DNA of 64,000 nucleotides from COE1 sp963596435. GTDB lineage: Bacteria; Bacillota; Clostridia; Lachnospirales; Lachnospiraceae. The notes beneath the pieces were generated by a model. The model did no database searches, was not told where the DNA came from, and worked only from the letters and a program-made list of their open reading frames with translations. Location: the NCBI GenBank assembly GCA_963596435.1, contig CAVBMG010000006.1, forward strand, positions 1-64,000, read 5' to 3'. How positions within the stretch are numbered: the stretch's first letter is position 1; each line of letters opens with the position of its first letter. Position numbers and translations under genes: made by a program. Of this stretch, positions 53,186 through 61,203 are shown in pieces.

Positions 53186-53233
53186 TGCCGGCAATCCCAA
53201 GCTTGCAGATTACGGAAGGACATGGTTATTAGC
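53186..53233 (+). repeat. leader repeat, copy 3 (upstream of cbiO)
   Basis: The last ~35 nt match copy 1 at about 27 positions, sharing GCAG, TTAC and CATGGTTATTA, and the element again ends directly before the start codon. The 5' part has diverged, but AATC and GATT can still pair where ACCTG and CAGGT do in copies 1 and 2. Confidence 0.6.
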
Positions 53234-53887
53234 ATGAAAATAATAGAATTGTCGGATGTGACATTTGGATATGATGAAGCTGAACCACCGGTTCTGGCTC
53301 ATTTCAATTTGGCAATAGAGAAGGGAACATGTATCGTTATTGAGGGTGATAATGGTTCTGGCAAGACGACACTTTTCAGAATTATCAATGGATTGTCTTT
53401 TCCTCAGAAGGGGAAGTTCCTGTTTGATGGAACTGAAATCACGGAGAAATATTTAAAAGATAGCAGGAATGCTAAACTTTTTCATAAGCGAATCGGATAT
53501 TTATTTCAGAATCCCGATGTCATGCTTTTTAATGCAAAAGTATATGATGAGATCGCTTTTGGACCCAGACAGATGGGCATGACAGAAGAGGAAGTAAAGC
53601 GCAGAACGCAAGATTGCATGAGAATATTCGATTTAGAGGCATTAGCAGATAAAGCGCCCTATCATTTGAGTGGAGGGCAGAAGAAGAAGACTGCACTTGC
53701 AGTTGTCATGTCCCTTAACCCGGAAGTCATCGTTTTGGATGAGCCTTTTGCAGGACTTGACCAGAAAAGTCAACAGATACTGACAACATTTATCGAGGAT
53801 TTGAAAAAAGCCGGTAAAACGTTGCTGATAGCAACACATAATCCTGATGTAAAAGAAAAGCTGGCTGATGTAACGATATCACTATAG
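53234..53887 (+). CDS. cbiO: ECF cobalt/nickel transporter ATPase CbiO
   Basis: 217 aa, slightly short. Walker A GDNGSGKTT, Q-loop LFQNPDVMLF, signature LSGGQKKKTALAV and Walker B VIVLDEPFAGLD. The QNPDxxLF pattern is typical of CbiO/EcfA. ATG 53234 is where family homology starts and where the leader repeat ends; the frame from 53183 is translated repeat. It completes the cbiM-cbiQ-cbiO transporter. Confidence 0.92.
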   Translation: MKIIELSDVTFGYDEAEPPVLAHFNLAIEKGTCIVIEGDNGSGKTTLFRIINGLSFPQKGKFLFDGTEITEKYLKDSRNAKLFHKRIGYLFQNPDVMLFNAKVYDEIAFGPRQMGMTEEEVKRRTQDCMRIFDLEALADKAPYHLSGGQKKKTALAVVMSLNPEVIVLDEPFAGLDQKSQQILTTFIEDLKKAGKTLLIATHNPDVKEKLADVTISL

Positions 53888-53904
53888 AAGAGGAGAGATA
53901 GACT

Positions 53905-54618
53905 ATGAAATCAAAGAGAATGAAAGCATTATTATTTATGAGCATGGCTGTACTTGCAACCGCCTGCGGTAAGGAAGAAGTCAATACAGCAGAATCACAG
54001 ACACAGATTGCGGAAGAGGCAGGTACTGAAGCCCTGCAAACACAGACTTCGGAAGAAATAACAGGTGAAGCATTTATGCCAAATGGTTTTATCGAGGAGA
54101 AAGCACAGAAAAATGAATTTGACTCTTATGAGGAAGTAATCGGTTATCTCGAAGCAGGTCAGGCATATACCTATGTGGATGTATTGGGAAGTGAGGAACC
54201 CATATTACTGGTTACAGAAGGTACATATGATAATCAGGATGGCAAAAACGATGCAGTTTCTATTTTAGCATATGTATACCTGGAGGATGAAAATGGTGTA
54301 AGCTGTGGCTCCATGATCGCATCTGAGGGTACTGCTTATCCTATTGCCGTAAAGGATGGATTACTTTACACAGCAGGCGGACATATGATAGAAGCAGACT
54401 GTATTTCACAGGAGACTCATGCGCTGATGGTAAAATCCTATATAAGCGAAGACTTTGACGAGAATGGAACAGCACATTATACAGGATTTATCAGAAGCAG
54501 CAATCAGGTATATGAAGACGGCAAGGAAATCGATGATGCAGACGAAGATCATCAGTATCAGGCACTTTGGGATGAATATACAGACGCAGAGATTGTGAAC
54601 TTTACGGTAGTGCAGTAA
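53905..54618 (+). CDS. lipoprotein of unknown function
   Basis: 237 aa with a lipobox at VLATACG (Cys near 21) and a Thr/Glu/Gln-rich linker (residues 25-55). The rest is acidic and beta-rich with no motif I recognise. It begins 17 nt after cbiO with a good GAGGAGAG site, so it may be co-transcribed with the metal transporter. A surface role next to it is only a guess. Confidence 0.6.
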   Translation: MKSKRMKALLFMSMAVLATACGKEEVNTAESQTQIAEEAGTEALQTQTSEEITGEAFMPNGFIEEKAQKNEFDSYEEVIGYLEAGQAYTYVDVLGSEEPILLVTEGTYDNQDGKNDAVSILAYVYLEDENGVSCGSMIASEGTAYPIAVKDGLLYTAGGHMIEADCISQETHALMVKSYISEDFDENGTAHYTGFIRSSNQVYEDGKEIDDADEDHQYQALWDEYTDAEIVNFTVVQ

Positions 54619-54651
54619 TACCTGAAGGCAGTTATTGAGGAGGGTATATAG

Positions 54652-55395
54652 ATGTTGTATGAACTGGAAAATACATCAAAAGTAAAAGAATTATTTGCCG
54701 GTTGGAATGAGACATTGATTTTTTCATGTCTTCAAAAGATTATGGGAAAGGTCTATGTCTCAGATCTGGAACAACCGAAATCGGCATTTGCATTTGTGGG
54801 ATGTTTCGGCTTCTATGCCGGAATCCCGGATAGAGAAATGGTAATGGATAAACCGGATGGTTTTGTGATCTTGACACCGCAAAATAATGAATGGGCGAAG
54901 TTAATAGAAGAATGCTACCCTTTGGCTAAAAAAGTTACAAGATATGCTATAAAAAAAGATACAATATTTGACCAGATTAGGCTGCAAAATGAAATCAAAA
55001 AGCTTCCTGCCGGCTATGAACTGAAAAAGATAGATGCAGATATTTATGATCAATGTCTGGAAAATCCTGCAACAGAAGATTTCGTTTCGGCTTTTAAGAG
55101 CAAAGAAAAATATTTACAAATGGGCAGAGGAATGGTTATTTTAAAAAATGGTATCATTGTAGCAGGTGCATCATCATATACTCGGTATCGTGAAGGCATA
55201 GAGATTGAAGTTGATACGATTGAGCCTGAAAGAAGAAAGCACTTAGCAACAATAGCATGTTCCGCACTCATATTAAACTGCCTGGAGGAAGGACTATACC
55301 CCAGTTGGGATGCACAAAATATGAATTCAGTTCATCTGGCAGAAAAACTGGGGTATGAATTCGATCATGAATATACAGCATATGAGGTCGTATAA
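54652..55395 (+). CDS. GNAT family N-acetyltransferase
   Basis: 247 aa. The C-terminal half has the GNAT pattern: GIIVAGASSYTRY (beta4), IEIEVDTIEPERRKHLATIACSALI with the EVDT strand and acetyl-CoA helix, and NMNSVHLAEKLGYEF. The N-terminal ~110 residues match the GNAT_acetyltran subgroup found in Firmicutes. Substrate unknown. GGAGG lies upstream of the ATG. Converges with the methyltransferase gene at 55410 with 14 nt between stops. Confidence 0.82.
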   Translation: MLYELENTSKVKELFAGWNETLIFSCLQKIMGKVYVSDLEQPKSAFAFVGCFGFYAGIPDREMVMDKPDGFVILTPQNNEWAKLIEECYPLAKKVTRYAIKKDTIFDQIRLQNEIKKLPAGYELKKIDADIYDQCLENPATEDFVSAFKSKEKYLQMGRGMVILKNGIIVAGASSYTRYREGIEIEVDTIEPERRKHLATIACSALILNCLEEGLYPSWDAQNMNSVHLAEKLGYEFDHEYTAYEVV

Positions 55396-55409
55396 AATAA
55401 ATAAACTGC

Positions 55410-56045
55410 TTATTTCCGTGCAACAAGGTGTGCGCGGAAACCTTTCTGCTTCTCCATTGTAAGCACTGTGAAACCGGCTTTTTCTGCCATCGCAACAAAT
55501 TCTGCAGTTTTATGTATCTTCACGTCACCATGCCCGCACAGATTTGCCAGAGGCATTTCCAGATGATTCATCAGCCAGACCATGAAATTTGAGGAAGTAT
55601 AATCTCTCAAGACCAGACGTCCACCCTTACGCAGAACACGATATGCACTGTTGAAGAAAGCCTGTGGATTAGGGTAATGATGGAAACTGTTCGCACAGAT
55701 AACCGCATCAAAGGAACCTTCATCAAAAGGCAGATTCTCACTGTCTCCTACAATAAATTCTGTATTGGATAACTTTTTTGCCTGTGCAACATGAATCATT
55801 TCAGGCGTAAGATCAAGACCGACATAGTGCTTATCCGGGTATTTTTCATGAAGCAACTGAATCATTGGGCCGGTTCCGCAACCACAGTCGAGTACGTCAT
55901 GGAATGTTTCCTTTTCCAGTTCTTCCAGAATTGGCGGATAGTCATCCTTGCACATTTCATAGATTCCAGCGTGTCCACTGTCATAGATTTTCGCTGCCTG
56001 TGTAAATTCTTTGATAGAAAGTTCTTTATATTTTTCAGGTGTCAT
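55410..56045 (-). CDS. class I SAM-dependent methyltransferase with iron-type promoter
   Basis: 211 aa. Motif I VLDCGCGTGPMIQLL, motif II acidic residue in YVGLDLTPEMI, GDSENLPFDEGSFDAVIC and RVLRKGGRLVLRDYT. This is a UbiE/Methyltransf_11-type enzyme acting on a small molecule. AAGGAGA lies 7 nt before the ATG. Its promoter carries the same palindrome, in the same position, as the siderophore-type island 18 kb away. I infer it belongs to that regulon; it might modify a metallophore or detoxify it. Confidence 0.88.
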   Translation of the reverse strand: MTPEKYKELSIKEFTQAAKIYDSGHAGIYEMCKDDYPPILEELEKETFHDVLDCGCGTGPMIQLLHEKYPDKHYVGLDLTPEMIHVAQAKKLSNTEFIVGDSENLPFDEGSFDAVICANSFHHYPNPQAFFNSAYRVLRKGGRLVLRDYTSSNFMVWLMNHLEMPLANLCGHGDVKIHKTAEFVAMAEKAGFTVLTMEKQKGFRAHLVARK

Positions 56046-56073
56046 AGGACATTCTCCTTACATGAAATTTATA

Positions 56074-56121
56074 GTTAGATATTACTAACCACACATTATC
56101 ACATATTTCAGGAAAAGTCAA
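56074..56121 (-). promoter_or_regulatory. methyltransferase promoter with iron-type palindrome (site D)
   Basis: On the minus strand: TTGACT (56121-56116), 17 nt, TAATGT (56098-56093), then the palindrome at 56074-56089 (GTTAGATATTACTAAC on the plus strand). Same architecture as sites A and B. Confidence 0.85.
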
Positions 56122-56143
56122 AAAGGAAATAGCAATATTGTGG

Positions 56144-56196
56144 TTGACATATCTACAGAAAAGGTTATAATTCAAATTGTTTGAATTATAACCTTT
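56144..56196 (+). promoter_or_regulatory. MarR promoter with 37-bp perfect operator
   Basis: TTGACA (56144-56149), 16 nt, TATAAT (56166-56171). A perfect inverted repeat with 17-bp arms (56160-56176 and 56180-56196, centre TTG) covers the -10 and start site. The core is TTCAAATTGTTTGAA. It should be bound by the MarR protein encoded at 56218. Confidence 0.88.
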
Positions 56197-56217
56197 TTGT
56201 ATGAAGGAGCTAAGAAA

Positions 56218-56646
56218 ATGGATGATACATTGCATTATCTGATCATGGCGAATCAGATGCTGGTACAAAAGGCTTTGTTAGAGCAGCTCAAGGATACCGG
56301 ACTTACTATCGGACAGCCCAAAATTCTTGATTATTTAAAAGACCATGATGGAAGCAATCAGAAAGAAATTGCTCAGGCATGTTTTCTGGAGGCTGGTTCT
56401 TTAACCATTATTCTTAATAAAATGGAAGAGAAGGGACTGATTGAACGTAGAACTTTAAACGGAAACCGGCGAAGTTTTCATATCTTTTTGACAGAGGAAG
56501 GGAAAAAGAAACAGCAGTTGGTAGCCGATGCCTTTTTGGAAATAGAGAAAAAGGCGTTATCCAATATTTCCGAAAAGGAATATGAACAATTTATATCTGT
56601 ATATCAGAAAATATATTCTAATTTACAAAGCAAAACAAATGAATGA
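56218..56646 (+). CDS. MarR family transcriptional regulator
   Basis: 142 aa. Winged helix with QPKILDYLKDHDGSNQKEIAQ, the recognition region LEAGSLTIILNKMEEKGL, and the wing IERRTLNGNRRSFHIFLTEEG (read as two blocks). ATG 56218 has AAGGAG 8 nt upstream. It lies 27 nt before the YczE-kinase fusion gene and probably controls both through the large palindrome upstream. Confidence 0.92.
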   Translation: MDDTLHYLIMANQMLVQKALLEQLKDTGLTIGQPKILDYLKDHDGSNQKEIAQACFLEAGSLTIILNKMEEKGLIERRTLNGNRRSFHIFLTEEGKKKQQLVADAFLEIEKKALSNISEKEYEQFISVYQKIYSNLQSKTNE

Positions 56647-56673
56647 AACATCAGAAAGAAGGAACAGATTAGA

Positions 56674-57945
56674 ATGAATAAATTAAAAAGATATCTTTTG
56701 TTTTTCGTAGGATTATTTATCAATGCACTTGGAGTCAGTCTTATTACAAAGGCAAGTCTTGGCACATCGCCGATTTCCTCTATTCCATATGTACTGAGCC
56801 TTAAATTCCCTCTCACACTTGGAAATTTCACAATTATATTCAGTATTTTACTCATACTGTTACAGATACTGATTCTGAGAAAAAACTTTAAAATGGAAAA
56901 TATTCTGCAAATACCCGTTTCCATTGCATTCGGATATTTTATCGACCTTACCATGTATATGTTTTTCTGGGTAAATCCAGAGAATTATCTGGTAAAAGTA
57001 ATCGCTCTTCTTGTAGGCTGCATGATTCTGGGATTTGGTGTTTATATTGAAGTAGTAGCAGATGTGGTCATGCTGCCGGGAGAGTCCTTTGTACGTGCCA
57101 TTGTACAGACCTGGAATACTAACTTTGGAACGACTAAAATTATATTTGATTCATCCATGACGATTATTGCAGGCGTTCTTTCCTTTGCTTTCTGGGGAAA
57201 GCTTAACGGAGTGCGTGAAGGTACGATCATTGCGGCACTGCTTGTCGGATTTATCGCCAGATTATTCGGAAAACATCTCGGATTTATCAAAGCATATCTT
57301 TTCCCAGAAGAACAGAATGCAGAACAATCCAAGGCAACAGATACAGAAGATATACAACATAAAAATGTAATAGTCATTGGCAGACAGTATGGTTCAGGTG
57401 GACACGATATTGGAAAAATGCTGGCAGACAAGCTTGGATACGAGTTCTACGATCAGGAAATCATCAAGATGGTTGCCGGAACTACAGGAATGACGTCTGA
57501 ATTTATCGGTAAGCGTGAGGAATCCATGACTAACAGTCTGATATATGATCTGGTCAATCAGATGTACCAATATGGAAATGAAAAGGAAGAAGCTCCAAAG
57601 GATAAAATCTTTGAAGCCGAATCAAAGGTTATCAGAGAATTGGCTGATAAGGGAAATTGCGTCATAATCGGAAGATGTTCTGATTATGTATTAAAAAATG
57701 ACAGCCGCGTATTAAAAGTATTTTTCACAGCCCCGATAGAAAGCAGGATAGAACGTGTCATGAAACGACTCAATATATCCTATAAAGACGCGCAAAACAA
57801 AATCCGAAAGGAAGATAAGATGCGCGCCGATAACTATCGTTATTACACAGGCAGAATGTGGGGCGCTGCTGCGAATTTCGATATTACAATTAATACAGAT
57901 CTGGGTATACCATACATTGAGAAATGTATTGATGATGCATTATAA
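56674..57945 (+). CDS. YczE-like membrane domain fused to a cytidylate kinase-like domain
   Basis: 423 aa. Residues 1-210 form about five membrane helices of the YczE/DUF6198 type (SLITKASLGTSPISSIPYVLS, then GVREGTIIAALLVGFIARLF). After a polar linker (215-232), residues 233-420 are a cytidylate kinase-like domain with P-loop GRQYGSGGHDIGK (236-248), YDQEIIKMVA and the LID-like RVMKRLNISYKDAQNKI with KEDKMRADNYRYY. The kinase domain is the Cytidylate_kin2 type whose substrate is not established. Fusion of a transporter-like domain with a nucleotide kinase hints at uptake plus phosphorylation of a nucleoside-like compound. Regulated with marR. Confidence 0.88.
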   Translation: MNKLKRYLLFFVGLFINALGVSLITKASLGTSPISSIPYVLSLKFPLTLGNFTIIFSILLILLQILILRKNFKMENILQIPVSIAFGYFIDLTMYMFFWVNPENYLVKVIALLVGCMILGFGVYIEVVADVVMLPGESFVRAIVQTWNTNFGTTKIIFDSSMTIIAGVLSFAFWGKLNGVREGTIIAALLVGFIARLFGKHLGFIKAYLFPEEQNAEQSKATDTEDIQHKNVIVIGRQYGSGGHDIGKMLADKLGYEFYDQEIIKMVAGTTGMTSEFIGKREESMTNSLIYDLVNQMYQYGNEKEEAPKDKIFEAESKVIRELADKGNCVIIGRCSDYVLKNDSRVLKVFFTAPIESRIERVMKRLNISYKDAQNKIRKEDKMRADNYRYYTGRMWGAAANFDITINTDLGIPYIEKCIDDAL

Positions 57946-57981
57946 AAGGATAATTCCGACGGAAAAACGGGTATATTTTAC

Positions 57982-58010
57982 TTGATTAAGAATTAGGTGC
58001 AACATATAAT
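57982..58010 (+). promoter_or_regulatory. promoter of the DUF3791/DUF3990 operon
   Basis: TTGATT (57982-57987), 17 nt, TATAAT (58005-58010), about 70 nt before the first gene. Confidence 0.7.
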
Positions 58011-58078
58011 GTAATCAGATAATTATGCTGTGAAAAACCAGTAGTTGAATCACTGAAAGAAGGAGGAAATATTTCATA

Positions 58079-58303
58079 ATGAGCGAGAAAACAGAAATTT
58101 TATTCATGCAGACAAGATTAATAAGACTTGCTTCAGAAGAGTGGCACTTGCCAATTGATAAGATTATTGACTTGTTCAAGAAAGTTGATGTTCTCGGATA
58201 TATAGAAAAAGGTTATGGAATTTTCCACTGCGAAGGGGATGAAGCTGTCCTTGAAGACATTGCGGAGTTTCTTAATGGAAAGGGGATAAAGATTCATGCG
58301 TGA
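58079..58303 (+). CDS. DUF3791 family protein (putative antitoxin)
   Basis: 74 aa: TEILFMQTRLIRLASEEWHLPIDKIIDLFKKVDVLGYIEKGYGIFH (seen as consecutive blocks), the DUF3791 signature ending GxxLxxxGI. Its stop overlaps the ATG of the DUF3990 gene by 8 nt. DUF3791 and DUF3990 genes occur together widely in Firmicutes. I infer an antitoxin role for the small upstream partner. AAGGAGGAAA precedes the ATG. Confidence 0.82.
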   Translation: MSEKTEILFMQTRLIRLASEEWHLPIDKIIDLFKKVDVLGYIEKGYGIFHCEGDEAVLEDIAEFLNGKGIKIHA

Positions 58304-58862
58304 ACCGAAAGATGGGTTAATTCTCTACCATGGAAGCTATTGTGAAGTAAAAGAGCCAGATCTTACTAAGTGTTCCAAGAGAAAAGATTTCGGACAGGGA
58401 TTCTATCTGACTTCATCAAAGGAACAGGCAGAAAGCTTCTTAAAAACATCAATAGCCAAAGCGGTAGCCGCCGGTAAAATTGAAGAACGCCAAAATTTTG
58501 GTTTTATTTCATCTTTTGAGATAAAATTATCAAAAGAGCTTGAAATACATGTATTCGAAGATGCAGATATTGACTGGTTACACTGTATTGCAGCCCACAG
58601 AAAGAAAAAACTGTTCACCGAAATTGAAAGTGAAATGACTAAGTATGATATTATTTCCGGGAAAATTGCAGATGATGCGACAAATGCTACTCTCACAGCA
58701 TATCTTGGTGGTGCTTTTGGAACAGTTGGAGAGAAGGATGCAGATGACTTCTGTATCAAGCAATTACTGCCTAATAAGCTGAAAGACCAATATTGTTTCA
58801 AAACTAATAGTGCTATTGAATGTCTTAAATTTGTGGAGAGTGAGAAAATATGGCTGAAGTAA
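58296..58862 (+). CDS. DUF3990 family protein, ART-like putative toxin
   Basis: 188 aa, cytosolic. LILYHGSYCEVKEPDL and KDFGQGFYLTSSKEQAESF resemble the first motifs of ADP-ribosyltransferase folds (HG near the start, then GxGFYLT). The domain is DUF3990, which I consider the toxin of the unit by analogy; no activity can be shown from sequence. It overlaps both neighbours (8 and 13 nt), so three proteins are tightly coupled in translation. Confidence 0.8.
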   Translation: MREPKDGLILYHGSYCEVKEPDLTKCSKRKDFGQGFYLTSSKEQAESFLKTSIAKAVAAGKIEERQNFGFISSFEIKLSKELEIHVFEDADIDWLHCIAAHRKKKLFTEIESEMTKYDIISGKIADDATNATLTAYLGGAFGTVGEKDADDFCIKQLLPNKLKDQYCFKTNSAIECLKFVESEKIWLK

Positions 58863-59080
58863 CTATTTCAAAAGAAAAGCTAGATTTCACAATTGACCTT
58901 CTTATAACAATGGCGGTTGAGGAGATTGCTGAAGAGACCGGCAAAGATAGCAAGGATGTGTTGACAGATTTCCTATGTTCCAAAACGGGTAAGGCATTAT
59001 ATAATAAGGACACTAGGCTATGGTGCAACGGTCCATCATATATAACTGAACTATATATGGAGGAACTCTCCAACAAATAA
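58850..59080 (+). CDS. small helical protein, third member of the DUF3990 operon
   Basis: 76 aa: KLDFTIDLLITMAVEEIAEETG, then KDVLTDFLCSKTGKALYN. It is probably DUF3791-related, with an amphipathic first helix and a YxxE tail. Its ATG lies within the end of the DUF3990 gene. It may be a second antitoxin or a partner. Confidence 0.7.
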   Translation: MAEVTISKEKLDFTIDLLITMAVEEIAEETGKDSKDVLTDFLCSKTGKALYNKDTRLWCNGPSYITELYMEELSNK

Positions 59081-59092
59081 ATGTTTTTAGTG

Positions 59093-60466
59093 TTATTTCT
59101 CCATGCGTTTCAGTTCTGGTAAGACGGTACACAGCATGGTGATGAAGCACAGACTGCCACCAATGACATTAGACACAGGTTCTGCCAGAAATACGCCATC
59201 TGTTCCCATATGTAAGGCATAGGGCATCAGATAAGTCAACGGTACAACAATAAATACTTTACGAAGCAGGGAGAAAAAAATCGCCTGCTTCTTTTTATTC
59301 AGAGATTTGAATACAGTCTGTCCGATGTATTGCAGATCCATAAAGATAAATGCTGCAAAATATTGCTTTAGGGCTGGTATGGAATCCTGGATTAATGTTG
59401 TATCAGAGCTGAATACCTGGATCAAAGCGCCCGGAGCCAGAATAATCAGACTCCACATAACGGCTGTATAACCAAAGATCATAATTCCCATCACAATACC
59501 TGCCTTGCGAACACGGGAGGGGCGACCAGCTCCATAATTGTAACTCAAAATCGGGGAAGTTCCTTCATTTATGGCATAAATTGGAGTCTCCACTAATTGA
59601 CGTACACTGGAAACAATCGTCATAACAGAAATATAAATATCGCCGCCGGTAACGGAAAGCACATTGTTACAACAGATTGTTACAAGACTGTTTGTTAACT
59701 GCATAATAAACCCGGATGTGCCAAGACTAATGATATTTTTGGCATAATCCAGACTTTGAGACAATTCATTTCTTCTAAGAAAACGTACCTTTAGTTCTGC
59801 CTTTTTGGTAAGAAAGAACAAAACGAATACCGCAGACAGGCACTGGGAGATTACTGTTGCCATCGCAGCACCGCGCACACCAAATCCCAAAGCAAAAATA
59901 AACAATGGATCAAGCAGTAAATTCGCGACCGCACCAATCGCAACAGAGAACATGCCAATTACAGAATAGCCCTGTGCATTGATAAATGGATTCATTCCTA
60001 CTGCAAGCATTGAGGGTAGTGTACCGATCAGATAGATCATCATATAAGGAACAGCATAAGTCAGTGCCGCTTGGGAAGCACCAAACAAAATCAAAAGCGG
60101 ATGTGCAAATGTAAGTCCAATGACCATTAATATGACTGCACTGAAACATAACATGGAAAAGGAAGTATTCATGATATGTATTGCCTGCTGTTCTTCCTTT
60201 TTCCCTCTAAAAATAGAAAAAAGTGGTGCGCCACCGCTTCCAAACAGATTGGCAAATGCACTGATAATCACGATTAACGGGAAACATAGCCCTACTGCGC
60301 CAAGGGCGGCAGTTCCCACCTCTGGAATTCTGGCAATATAGATACGGTCTACGATATTGTAAAGAAGATTTAAAATCTGGGCTACAAGCATGGGCAGGGC
60401 TGCTCCGATAATATTTCCTGTTACTGTGCCATTTTCAAAGTCAATACGCTTCATTTCCTTAGTCAT
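59093..60466 (-). CDS. MATE family efflux transporter
   Basis: About 457 aa from ATG 60466. The start FENGTVTGNIIGAALPMLVAQ and LLYNIVDRIYIARIPE is the MATE entry; second half begins near LGTSGFIMQLTNS. The frame is open to a TTG at 60499, and ATG 60454 is also possible; none has ideal spacing from AAAAGGG. It follows the tetR gene on the same strand with 77 nt between. Regulation by that TetR protein is likely. Confidence 0.88.
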   Translation of the reverse strand: MTKEMKRIDFENGTVTGNIIGAALPMLVAQILNLLYNIVDRIYIARIPEVGTAALGAVGLCFPLIVIISAFANLFGSGGAPLFSIFRGKKEEQQAIHIMNTSFSMLCFSAVILMVIGLTFAHPLLILFGASQAALTYAVPYMMIYLIGTLPSMLAVGMNPFINAQGYSVIGMFSVAIGAVANLLLDPLFIFALGFGVRGAAMATVISQCLSAVFVLFFLTKKAELKVRFLRRNELSQSLDYAKNIISLGTSGFIMQLTNSLVTICCNNVLSVTGGDIYISVMTIVSSVRQLVETPIYAINEGTSPILSYNYGAGRPSRVRKAGIVMGIMIFGYTAVMWSLIILAPGALIQVFSSDTTLIQDSIPALKQYFAAFIFMDLQYIGQTVFKSLNKKKQAIFFSLLRKVFIVVPLTYLMPYALHMGTDGVFLAEPVSNVIGGSLCFITMLCTVLPELKRMEK

Positions 60467-60543
60467 CCCTTTTGATTTCTTTGCTTTCCAGTATAGCAAT
60501 TATTACGATATGTGTAAATCAGGAACATGAAGTAATATAAAAG

Positions 60544-61071
60544 TTAAATGATTGAAGTGGATATATGATTCATAACATTGACAATTAGTTCTGCCATATA
60601 GCGATTATTCTGCTTCATACCATTATCTAACCATTCATAGATTGCAGACAGATAGCCGGCAGCAAGAAAATTTCTTGTGTAGAGAGATACCTCATCCTTC
60701 TGACTGTCATATGGAAATGATTCACGAAATAGAAGATACATTTCATTCACCATATGAGCATCCCGCATCATCAGAAAAAAATCATGATTTTCACGAATAA
60801 ATGAAAGTAGAAGTTCCACATTATGAAGATATGTATCCATATTTCTCTCAGCGGTTGCAGGAATGGAATTGTAATAGTTCATAACATATTCTTCTTTGAA
60901 TCCTTCCAGAAGGAGTGCTTCTTTAGATGGGTAAATGCGATAAAATGTACTGCGGTTATATCCGGCTGTCTGGCATATTTCAGATATCTGAATTTGTGAA
61001 TATGGTTTCTGATGATATAGATTTAGAAGTGCTTTAAAGAAACATCTTTTTGAAAATTTATTGGAACGCAT
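60544..61071 (-). CDS. TetR family transcriptional regulator
   Basis: 175 aa. N-terminal helix-turn-helix with FFKALLNLYHQKPYSQIQISEI and GYNRSTFYRIYPSKEALL, then an all-helical ligand domain of TetR_C type. GGGAGA precedes the ATG. It is upstream of the MATE gene on the same strand and divergent from the esterase genes at 61204. The palindrome at 61152 is the likely operator. Confidence 0.9.
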   Translation of the reverse strand: MRSNKFSKRCFFKALLNLYHQKPYSQIQISEICQTAGYNRSTFYRIYPSKEALLLEGFKEEYVMNYYNSIPATAERNMDTYLHNVELLLSFIRENHDFFLMMRDAHMVNEMYLLFRESFPYDSQKDEVSLYTRNFLAAGYLSAIYEWLDNGMKQNNRYMAELIVNVMNHISTSII

Positions 61072-61151
61072 AACGCAACATCTCCCTGTAAAATGTTTAT
61101 TTTAGAACTGACCTGCTTGAAATAAGGCAAAATAGTAATTAAACTGTAAAT

Positions 61152-61165
61152 GCAACATATGTTGC
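61152..61165. promoter_or_regulatory. TetR-type operator palindrome
   Basis: GCAACATATGTTGC is a perfect 14-bp palindrome midway between tetR and the divergent 61204 leader ORF. A half-site CGCAACAT recurs at 61073, at the tetR start. Confidence 0.65.
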
Positions 61166-61203
61166 GTTTATGATTATATCATGCTTTATAAGGAGGAACA
61201 AGC

